Source: Acidobacteria bacterium AH-259-G07 (lineage in GTDB: Bacteria; Acidobacteriota; UBA6911; RPQK01; JADFOI01). Taken from it: a stretch of DNA of 9,985 bases. A model generated the notes under the pieces. The model was not told where the DNA came from, searched no databases, and saw nothing but the letters and a program-made list of their open reading frames with translations. The stretch lies in the NCBI GenBank assembly GCA_027717925.1, contig JALLON010000084.1:1-9985 (forward strand). Reading direction: 5' to 3'. The translations under genes and the position numbers were made by a program. This document shows, one piece after another, positions 1 to 5,545 of this stretch (the first letter of the stretch is position 1; the number at the start of each line of letters is the position of its first letter).

Positions 1-1
1 G

Positions 2-364
2 TTTTCACTTGGTGCCTACGCCTTGGGCCGTTTTCCGTTGTACGAGAATGGCAAAACCTACCAAGGTCCGTTTGAGACAACGTCTGGTCTGATACTGGGA
101 TATCGCCTGAGTAGCCGTCTTTTTCTTCACCTAAACGCCACCGCGTATTATCAGAATTTCGCCTATTGGGCTGGTGAACGGGACATCAACTCGGGTCTCT
201 TTGCCACGAGTGGTATGCTCGGAATAGCCATCAAGGCCTGGGAGGACACAACGCTGAGTTTAGATCTTAGATATCCTTTGTCGCAAAGGACGCTCTCGGA
301 AGGCGATACCTTCGAGCAAGGTCCGACTTTGCTGTTTAGAATCTCACGGGACATGGGACGTTGA
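2..364 (+). CDS. C-terminal part of an outer-membrane beta-barrel protein (5' end outside window)
   Basis: The frame is open from the first bases of the window to a TGA at 362-364, so this is the last ~120 codons of a longer gene. The visible TTG at 23 is not a convincing start because coding continues upstream of it. The sequence alternates polar and hydrophobic/aromatic residues in short strands (for example LILGYRLSSRLFLHLNATAYY and LSLDLRYPLS) separated by turns rich in G, N and D, as in an outer-membrane barrel. The last strand ends in FRISRDMGR, not in the classic terminal Phe/Trp. The segment resembles the C-terminal half of small 'transporter'-type outer-membrane proteins. No specific substrate can be inferred. 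The following 230 bases hold only repeats and a small ORF, so there is no clear operon partner. Confidence is high for coding and moderate for barrel. Confidence 0.72.
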   Translation, partial: FSLGAYALGRFPLYENGKTYQGPFETTSGLILGYRLSSRLFLHLNATAYYQNFAYWAGERDINSGLFATSGMLGIAIKAWEDTTLSLDLRYPLSQRTLSEGDTFEQGPTLLFRISRDMGR

Positions 365-385
365 AGGGACCAAGACGTTTACCGC

Positions 386-442
386 CAGGGTTAAGAAGAA
401 TTAACAGGGTTAAGAAGAATTAACAGGGTTAAGAAGAATTAA
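386..442. repeat. Three perfect 19-bp tandem repeats
   Basis: The unit cagggttaagaagaattaa occurs three times head to tail without a mismatch (386-404, 405-423, 424-442). It lies 22 bp after the stop codon of the partial barrel gene and just ahead of the AGGAGG at 451-456. The units are directly adjacent with no spacers, so this is not a CRISPR array. Each unit contains TTAA at both ends of a purine-rich GAAGAA core. Identity of all copies suggests recent expansion by slippage. Confidence 0.95.
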
Positions 443-465
443 AGTGAGCAAGGAGGCTTACAATC

Positions 466-597
466 GTGATCCAGCGCTTTTCCGGCTCTCTTCTTGGCAA
501 CAGTCGCTACTGGCGCTCCGTCCCAGCAGCCACAGCCACCAAACCGGAACAAAAGCTTCCAATCCCTGTAATAAGTGGATTTGTGGGTGCAAAATGA
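466..597 (+). CDS. Possible 43-aa small ORF or 3' remnant, overlapping the adaptor start (ATGA)
   Basis: A GTG at 466 follows AGGAGG (451-456) at a 9-nt spacing and opens 43 codons ending at TGA 595-597. That TGA overlaps the ATG (594-596) of the decayed efflux adaptor in an ATGA arrangement typical of translationally coupled operon genes. The peptide begins MIQRFSGSLLGNSRYW, then has an A/T-rich stretch and the segment LPIPVISGFVGAK. I do not recognise it. In MacA/MacB-type operons the upstream gene is often a TolC-like outer-membrane factor, so this could be the relic of such a 3' end. No TolC signature is visible to support that. It could equally be a chance ORF; the support is the ribosome binding site and the overlap only. 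Confidence 0.3.
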   Translation: MIQRFSGSLLGNSRYWRSVPAATATKPEQKLPIPVISGFVGAK

Positions 598-1294
598 ACC
601 CCCCCGAGGAGGAGGGTTTTGACCGCTTTAATTAGCCAGCTTACTGGTGCTGTCCGCCTGCGGCAGTGAGCAAACGGAGGCCAGAACTGTCAAAACCCCG
701 AAAAGGGGGGCGACCGACATTGTGGACATTCAACTGGCTTAGAAGGCTGAGGTTAAGGTTGATGCGCTCCCTCACAACCCGCTTCAGGGAACCATCACCG
801 AAATCGGCAGCTCTGCGATCGAGACACCTAACCCGCAGCGAGAGGCCAAGGATTTCAAAGTAGTCATCCAACTCGACGAACCTACGGACACTCTTCGTCC
901 CGGCCTGAGCTGCACAGCCGAAATCACAACAGCGCGCCGCCAGCAAGTTCTTGCCATACCCATTCAGGCACTGGTGATCCGAGAATACGCAACGGACGAT
1001 CAGGGCAGAATCATCAGAGAGAACCCAGGTGGAAAGGCGCACAAGAAGAAAAGTAACCCCGAACATGAAAAGGAAGGAGAAGGGGAGAAGAAGGAATTGC
1101 AGGGAGTTTTTGTAGTTTCGGACGGGAAAGTCCAGTTTGTTCTCGTCGAGGTCGACATCATGGGCGACACCGAGATCGAGATCACGGAGGGTCTGAAGGA
1201 GGATACTCTGATCGTCACGGGTAGTTACAAGACACTCAGAAAACTCAAGGATGAGGATCTGATTAAAGACAACAAGGGTAGAGAAGAATCCTAG
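594..1294 (+). pseudogene. Decayed lipoprotein periplasmic adaptor of a MacA/HlyD-type efflux system
   Basis: An intact homologue would be the periplasmic adaptor linking a MacB-type ABC transporter (or RND pump) to an outer-membrane channel. The N-terminus is a lipoprotein signal split over frames: VLTALI reads in frame 1 (616-633), then LASLLVLSAC|GS in frame 2 (632-667), with the lipobox Cys at 659-661. A run of seven C (599-605) after the ATG at 594 marks another shift. Frame 2 then jumps within ~50 codons from a post-lipobox segment (TVKTPKRG) to TDIVDIQLA, which belongs near the end of the beta-barrel domain. The lipoyl/hairpin core seems deleted around 700-715. A TAG at 740-742 sits where homologues have Q (QLA-stop-KAEVKVDALP). 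The rest is well preserved: barrel and membrane-proximal domain (GTITEIGSSAIE, LRPGLSCTAEI, VLAIPIQALVIRE), a Lys/Glu-rich linker (1033-1100) and the C-terminal GVFVV...EITEGLK region. At ~233 codons it is roughly half the family length. Certainly non-functional unless the lesions are sequencing errors, which cannot explain the deletion. Confidence 0.8.
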
Positions 1295-1405
1295 ATGTCA
1301 GAACCGCTAATTCGCACCATCGATCTCTGGAAGACGTACGACATGGGCGCGGAAAAGATCCACGCCCTACAGGGCGTGAGTTTTAAAATCAGCGTTTATG
1401 CATAA
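1295..1405 (+). pseudogene. Truncated MacB-type ABC transporter ATPase (first ~31 residues only)
   Basis: The ATG directly follows the adaptor's TAG stop (0-nt gap), as expected in an adaptor-ATPase operon. The peptide MSEPLIRTIDLWKTYDMGAE, followed by KIHALQGVSFKI, is the canonical start of a MacB/LolD-type ATP-binding subunit: first beta-strand, K-x-Y aromatic A-loop region, and the ALxGVSF strand. The match stops after about residue 32. Four unrelated codons and a TAA follow, before Walker A. Bases 1406-1509 contain nothing I can assign to an ATPase or permease, so the remainder of the gene has been deleted and the antiporter gene now follows. It encodes no functional nucleotide-binding site. 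Confidence 0.8.
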
Positions 1406-1509
1406 TCCGGGCTAGGGCCAACCAGGGTCTCGATTTTGGCCACTCGTGTCAAGCCCATTCCTTTTTTCGGGCCTGACTTTCGATAGGCAAGAGTATACGC
1501 TTTACGGCG

Positions 1510-2552
1510 ATGGGACAACTGGACGAGCTGATATCCCAGCTGAGCACGCCATGGCTTCTCTTGCTTTTGGCGGCCAGCATCGCTGTGCTGGGTAAGAGCG
1601 CAGACTGGCTTGTGCGGGCGGCTGTCGCGCTCTCCAGGAAGTCCGGTCTTCCCAAAGTCATCATATAGGGGCCACCGTGGTCAGCCTCGGAACCACCACC
1701 CCCGAGGCGGCGGTTTCGGTTCTTGCTGCCATACGTGGAAATCCTGGACTGGCTCTCGGCAATGCAGTGGGGTCGGTGATCTGTGACACGGGTTTGATTC
1801 TGGGATTGAGTTCTCTACTGGGTCGGCTGCCACTGCAGCAGAAAATCCTGAGCTGGCAGGGATGGATTCAGCTGGGAAGCGGAATTCTGCTCGTTCTGGC
1901 CTGCTTCCCGTGGTTCGCGTCTGGTGAACTGTTCAGTGAGGGTGGGCGGCTCTCTCAACTGATGGGGATTGTCTTCCTGGTCCTCCTTGTGGTTTACCTT
2001 CGTCAATCCATTGTGTGGGTCAGGCAAGAGCAGAATCGTTCCGCTGTGGAAGAGCTGGAAGGCGTGCCCAATGTGTCAGTCCTCTTGATCCTGTCGAAGC
2101 TTGTCGGAGCCGTAATTCTGGTGGTGGGTTCTTCCCATTTCCTGATTGCTGCCGCCACCGAGACCGCGAAGCGTTTCGGTGTTCCCGCCAGCGTCATTGC
2201 CGCCACGATTGTGGCCTTTGGAACCTCTCTTCCAGAGCTGGTAACCGCGATCACCGCTGTGCGGCGACAACACGGTGATCTGGCGGTAGGCAATGTCATC
2301 GGCGCCGATATTCTGAATGTCCTCTTCGTGGCGGGGGCTGCCGCCTCGGTAACTCCGGGAGGACTGCAGGCGGGGCCCATCTTTTTCGCTCTTCTGTTTC
2401 CCGCTATGCTTTCCCTGCTGGTTACCTTCCGCCTGGGGATCTTTTTCTCACACCAGACCTTTAAGCGGTCTTTTGGGCTGCTTTTGTTGTTGCTCTATGC
2501 ATTGGCAACCATCTTCAGTTATCAATATTCAGCTTTGCGAGTGGGGGAGTAA
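1510..2552 (+). pseudogene. Calcium/sodium antiporter (CaCA family), disrupted by a 2-base insertion
   Basis: The two halves together give a ~346-residue inner-membrane cation exchanger of the YrbG-type CaCA family, matching the usual 320-360 residues. The first half starts at ATG 1510, has a membrane segment with WLLLLLAASIAVLGKSADWLV and ends at TAG 1666-1668. Removing two bases from the ATATA at 1663-1667 restores VIIGATVVSLGTTTPE, so the lesion is a 2-bp TA slippage. The second half (from 1668, frame 3) carries alpha-repeat 1 (GTTTPEAAVSVLAA, GNAVGSVICDTG) and alpha-repeat 2 (GTSLPELVTAITA, GNVIGADILNVLFVAG) in inverted topology, plus further hydrophobic segments to the TAA at 2550-2552. 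In repeat 1 the usual SN-x-x-N is replaced by SVICDT. No Shine-Dalgarno is evident before 1510 and an in-frame TGA lies at 1474, so the start is the first available ATG. The rest of the frame is clean, so the mutation is recent or is a sequencing error. Confidence 0.85.
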
Positions 2553-2554
2553 TA

Positions 2555-2623
2555 CCGCGGATCACACGGATCAGAACGGATTGACGCGGATCAGTACGCG
2601 GCCCAGTATCCGTGAATATCCGT
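2555..2623. repeat. Tract of CGGAT and ATCCG motifs at ~10-bp spacing
   Basis: Immediately after the antiporter stop, CGGATCA or CGGATT occurs at 2558, 2567, 2577 and 2587. It is followed by the reverse-complement motif ATCCGT at 2608 and 2618, which makes the tract a degenerate direct repeat and also an inverted repeat that can fold back. I associate comparable 'cacggat...atccgtg' tracts with dispersed intergenic repeats in several environmental phyla. It ends 31 bp before the next start codon and could form a structured RNA or a weak terminator for the antiporter. It lacks a T-run. Confidence 0.7.
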
Positions 2624-2654
2624 CTTTAGACGAGAAATCGAGGAGAACAAACAC

Positions 2655-3032
2655 ATGGCAGATATGTCCAAGGTCCGTCCTGGAGATTGGATTGGAATTG
2701 GAGAAACGGGAAGAATACAGTATGGGGGCGGTAAGCTTCCTGCCGTAGTTTGCACCGTATACACCGAGCGACCAGGTCCACACGGAGGCGACATTGAGGT
2801 TGTCTACCTCGATGAGAGGGATAGGGCAACTAACGAAGATGTGGTGTGGTCCGGTACTCGTTGGGAGTTTGCAGTTGAGGGACCCTCAGGAGGATACGCG
2901 GATAACTATGACCGTCTGCAAAGATATGTGAGCATTCTCCGCGCCGGTCGCGGAAGAGGAACGGGTTCTCCTCGTCGAATTGTAATACGAGCTCACCGAG
3001 GTCAGCCTCCTCGGCTTCTTCATCATCGGTGA
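2655..3032 (+). pseudogene. Small protein of unknown function, 3' end lost by fusion to foreign sequence
   Basis: The start ATG is well supported: GAGGAG at 2640-2645 lies 9 nt upstream. Residues 1 to about 97 look like a genuine compact soluble protein (MADMSKVRPGDWIGIGETGR, later GGDIEVVYLD and YDRLQRYVSILRAGR) with many G, V and Y and no signal peptide or membrane segment. I do not recognise the family and assign no function. From about base 2941 the frame runs antisense through the TonB-receptor fragment and becomes Arg-rich (GRGRGTGSPRRIVIRAHRG) until a TGA at 3030-3032. This tail is almost certainly read-through past a junction that removed the native stop. The native protein would be about 95-105 residues, so little may be missing and the product could still fold. 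Confidence 0.6.
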
Positions 3033-3666
3033 CGAAAAAGGAGAAGAATTCGCGCGGCGTGACCCGCTGCGCGTCAGCCCCAGCTTTGATCATGTGGCCC
3101 TTATAAAAGTGCGTAAGATTGATCAGGACCCCCTGCCGGACATGTTCACGAAATTGCCTGGCTGACAATGGTGTATCGTTGGCGCTGGGGATGAGTTCGG
3201 CTTGATAGGAACGACGATACCACCCCAAATTGGTCACCGTGTCATGAGACCAAATGTGCTGCCAAGTCACTGATTCGTTATTGTCCCGCAGCTGCTGGCG
3301 CTGGCGCTGACCCTCTAGTTCTTGTTCGAAAGTGGTCGTTACCCTGAAGTCGCTGCCGTTCACGGAGAGATTGACAATTAAGATATCGTTTGGCGTCGGA
3401 TGCCAGTCAGTCCGAACATTGAGCCGCAAGGCACCGCCTCGGTTATTGAAATTCCCTGGATCGACGGGGTCGAGGTATCGTTGCCCAGAACCACTCAAAG
3501 AGTTGGCGACGTAGAAGCCAAACTTGCGTTTGAGATTTCCCCGAAGCGCGGAAGGATCACCCTTTATCACTACACCATCAAAGTAAGTATATGATCTGTA
3601 ATGAATTGCATCTACTTGGTGTCGGGAAGAGTTGACACCATACGGCAAATCGGGGTCACTTTGAAT
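2941..3666 (-). pseudogene. Internal fragment of a TonB-dependent outer-membrane receptor
   Basis: On the - strand the open frame after the TGA at 3667-3669 contains typical receptor barrel strands: KRKFGFYVANSLSGSGQRYLD, GGALRLNVRTDWHPTPNDIL, SVTWQHIWSHDTVTNLGWYR, HMIKAGADAQRV and, ending near 2941, EFFSFFVTDDEEAEEADLGE followed by ENPFLFRDRR. This resembles the central barrel of the large Acidobacteria-type receptors with an N-terminal carboxypeptidase-regulatory-like domain. The receptors take up siderophores, glycans or other large ligands through TonB. There is no signal peptide, plug or C-terminal strand, and only ~230 of probably 700-1000 residues remain. The 5' part (DLPYGVNSSRHQ to about GDPSALRGN) fits the family less well and may lie beyond a further frameshift or junction near 3560. 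The only candidate start is TTG 3648, which is not credible. The frame beyond 2941 is antisense to the + strand small gene. Confidence 0.75.
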
Positions 3667-4024
3667 TCACATCTTAGGACGTGCAAGGCTGTGCCAAGAT
3701 TTTGCTAACTTGCTCTAATTAAAGAAGGCTAAGTGGAAATGCCGCTCGACCTAAGATCAGGAGTTCTGAAGTTACGTGTGAAGGAAAGCTAGAAGGGACG
3801 GGTACGGCCACGAGGTATAGGGTTCACACGCGATGACAAAAAAGCTCAGGATCGATCCGTCGCGGGGCATCCCGTCTGAAAAACCACTGTACTTTTTCGA
3901 GGAACGGATCCAGAACGAACCCCAAACGAAACCCAATTGAATGTTTCCCCGCAAAGCGTCCGAATTTCCTCCAAATCCCTTATGGGCACTGCATTTCACA
4001 GGTATTGGAGCGAACCGAATTTCC
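3667..4024. other. Gene-free stretch between receptor fragment and lipoprotein
   Basis: About 360 bases with no convincing gene. Besides the inverted repeat at 3671-3757 there is a 12-bp direct repeat CCGAATTTCCTC at 3960-3971 and 4015-4026, the second copy covering most of the lipoprotein stop. On the - strand, the lipoprotein's own frame reopens after two stops (TGA 4025, TAA near 3980) and reads about 50 codons, including GFRLGFVLDPFLEKVQWFFR, to a TGA at 3824-3826. This may be a residue of a longer ancestral gene, but I cannot match it to a family. No RNA gene or strong terminator is visible. Confidence 0.5.
3671..3757. repeat. 11-bp imperfect inverted repeat bounding an 87-bp segment
   Basis: ATCTTAGGACG at 3671-3681 is repeated inverted as CGACCTAAGAT at 3747-3757, with one mismatch. 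The intervening 65 bp are AT-rich and show no coding potential. The pair lies just upstream of the receptor fragment. It may be the ends of a very small non-autonomous element or a long-range hairpin. No clear target-site duplication is visible beside it. Confidence 0.45.
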
Positions 4025-4315
4025 TCATTCGTTTCCGGAGAATTCAGAAAGTGAGAGAGGAAGGGTGAGCGCAGTCTCTTGCGTGAGCTCCACACGGTCC
4101 GTGCGGAGCGCGTTAAGCAGCTCAGCGATTTCCTTTTTGACCTCTTGGGGGTGCCGCGCCGGCGCTTCCCCACGGAGCTCATCCTCGCCGATAGCTATGT
4201 TGTACTTGAGCGAATCCTCACCGGCTCGAATCGTGAAAGGTTCGGGATTGGACCTCCTTTGACAAGCGGAAAGAAACAGAAGCAAGAGAGTCATCAATGT
4301 GGTTGGGTATTTCAT
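4025..4315 (-). CDS. Small predicted lipoprotein (96 aa)
   Basis: The ATG at 4315 has a strong Shine-Dalgarno (AGGAGG, 5 nt upstream), and a plausible sigma-70-type promoter lies about 50 bp further up. The N-terminus is a short lipoprotein signal: MKYPTTLMTLLLLFLSAC with lipobox LSAC and Cys18 as the expected lipidated residue. The residue after Cys is Q, not D, so outer-membrane sorting is likely by the +2 rule. The mature part of ~78 residues is polar with NPEPFTIRAGEDSLKYNIAI and a helical, charged stretch EVKKEIAELLNALRTDRVEL. I do not recognise a family. Because the same frame continues past two stop codons, the protein may be a shortened version of a longer one. It is divergently placed from nothing and lies 187 bp downstream of the barrel gene, probably with its own promoter. 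Confidence 0.65.
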   Translation of the reverse strand: MKYPTTLMTLLLLFLSACQRRSNPEPFTIRAGEDSLKYNIAIGEDELRGEAPARHPQEVKKEIAELLNALRTDRVELTQETALTLPLSLSEFSGNE

Positions 4316-4363
4316 CTGAACCTCCTAAACTTCGTGAGTCGTATTGTTCTTCCTGAGAATTTA

Positions 4364-4392
4364 AGTGTAGGAGTAGGGACAAAGAGGGTCAA
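4364..4392 (-). promoter_or_regulatory. Candidate sigma-70-type promoter for the lipoprotein gene
   Basis: On the - strand TTGACC (4392-4387) and TACACT (4369-4364) are separated by exactly 17 bp. The -35 box matches 5 of 6 and the -10 box 4 of 6 consensus bases. Transcription would start near 4357 and give a leader of about 40 nt ending in the AGGAGG of the lipoprotein gene. No operator-like dyad overlaps it. Confidence 0.5.
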
Positions 4393-4502
4393 ATGTAGCC
4401 TTTTATGGAGGGAAGGCGACAGGTCAAAATAGCTTGAACGTATTGGGATTTTTTACCGAGAGGGCTCGTGATGAGCAACGATCAGCCCGGTTCAGTACTC
4501 GT

Positions 4503-5360
4503 TTAGCGGGGAAATCGAACTGTGATACCGAGTCCAACGAACCAGTTGTCGGCGTCGTCCGAAATTCCGACCCCGACCGCAGCATCCAGTTGCAAGTTGT
4601 CTCGGAGCAGGTAGGTCAGTCCGCCGTCCAAGGAATTCTTCGGGCCACCATTCGCGTTGAGGGGGATGTCCCCGAACACTTCGACGAACGCTCCCACTCG
4701 GTCGCTGACCCCCATACCCATCACCGCCGTGTAGTTAAAGAAGGAAAGTGTATCGCGGTCGCCGGTTTCATCTAACTCCGATTCCCAGGTGGCTCCAAGG
4801 TTATAACCAAAGGAGAAACGATCCGAAAGCGTGTGCGACATACTGACCCGAAAAGCCGGGTCGGATCTGTGGCTCGAGAGTTCCTCTTTGCCGACAGGCA
4901 AGGATACTCCGGCCAAGAAAGCAGTCTCCGGAATCCACCCCTGCTCCTCCCAAAAGTAAAGTTTCGCACCAATTTCCATATCCCCTACGCCACCCAAGTC
5001 GGTTTTCTGCCCTGCCAGGCGGGTTCCCTCCCAGATGCCGCCGTTTGAGCCCAGGCGAAGTTCCACTCGATTCACAACACCGATGCGAAGCAGGGTTCCC
5101 GGAAACTCGTGAGTCTCGCTGCGGATACCGCCCTCGTCATTGCGTGAAAAGCTCCAGCCTGTTTCGACCTGGACATATCCAGGAGGTACGACAACACTGG
5201 ATTCCGTTTGATCTGGCCGATCCGTGACTAGTTCTGGCTTTGGTGAGGGTTTTTCCTCTGCAAAACCCGTGGTGACAGTGAAAATTGCCGGGAACAGCAG
5301 GCAGATATTCACGCGAGCAAAAAGGGAAGAGACATTGGGTCGTTTTGATTTGTGATCCAC
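4503..5360 (-). CDS. Outer-membrane beta-barrel 'transporter' family protein (MetA-like)
   Basis: A 285-residue exported protein of the family annotated as transporter / putative MetA-pathway of phenol degradation. These are outer-membrane barrels whose substrates are mostly unknown. The signal peptide covers about residues 1-34 (hydrophobic core CLLFPAIFTVTTGFA, cleavage before EEK). It is followed by the family hallmark ELVTDRPDQTESS (about 43-55) and PPGYVQVETGWSF. The rest is regular amphipathic strands ending in WFVGLGITVRFPR with a near-terminal Phe. Length and composition are normal for the family and no lesion is seen. The start is GTG at 5360, preceded by AAAGGGG at a workable spacing. 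No ATG is nearby. It stands alone, about 185 bp from the phn-like operon and in the same orientation. The name of the family should not be read as evidence for phenol metabolism. Confidence 0.85.
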   Translation of the reverse strand: MDHKSKRPNVSSLFARVNICLLFPAIFTVTTGFAEEKPSPKPELVTDRPDQTESSVVVPPGYVQVETGWSFSRNDEGGIRSETHEFPGTLLRIGVVNRVELRLGSNGGIWEGTRLAGQKTDLGGVGDMEIGAKLYFWEEQGWIPETAFLAGVSLPVGKEELSSHRSDPAFRVSMSHTLSDRFSFGYNLGATWESELDETGDRDTLSFFNYTAVMGMGVSDRVGAFVEVFGDIPLNANGGPKNSLDGGLTYLLRDNLQLDAAVGVGISDDADNWFVGLGITVRFPR

Positions 5361-5427
5361 TGTGTACCCCTTTCAAAGGAACGATTCAGTTTCGTTTGTA
5401 CATTTGTGCCAAGTCAGGGGGACGGAA

Positions 5428-5444
5428 GCCCCGCAAAACGGGGC
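5428..5444 (-). terminator. Short GC hairpin after the phn-like operon (weak terminator candidate)
   Basis: GCCCCG CAAAA CGGGGC forms a perfect 6-bp stem with a 5-nt loop, about 100 bp past the permease stop in the transcribed direction. On the - strand the stem is followed by only TTCCGT, so a proper U-tract is missing. An A/T-rich flank lies on the other side. It is plausible as a transcript-end hairpin but not a confident intrinsic terminator. Confidence 0.35.
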
Positions 5445-5545
5445 AAAAATGCCGCGATTGGAAAAGCCGGAGACAGACAAGGGTAAGGTTGCGGGCTAGT
5501 GAACTCCCAGAGGTAATCATTGTCAGCACTGCACCGGTGTTATCT

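Noticed and set aside
386..442. CRISPR-like array
   Set aside because: The 19-bp units are contiguous with no spacers, only three copies, and no cas genes nearby.
641..1066. 141-codon - strand ORF opposite the decayed adaptor
   Set aside because: The + strand shows clear adaptor motifs here; the - strand product is Arg/Cys-rich with no domain, typical of an antisense shadow.
3772..4182. 136-codon - strand ORF overlapping the small lipoprotein
   Set aside because: It begins with a Ser/Arg-rich out-of-frame version of the lipoprotein sequence and has no ribosome binding site; the lipoprotein frame has lipobox, promoter and Shine-Dalgarno.
4440..4502. Terminator hairpin after the barrel gene (GGGCT...AGCCC on the - strand)
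   Set aside because: The stem is only 5 bp with a long irregular loop and no T-tract follows immediately.
4503..5360. Phenol-degradation function for the barrel protein
   Set aside because: The family name derives from historical context; nothing nearby encodes aromatic degradation.
5401..5420. Sigma-54 type promoter on the - strand (TGGCAC at -24)
   Set aside because: The -24 element is present in TTGGCACAAATGTAC, but the -12 element reads TACA, not TTGC, so the match is not adequate.
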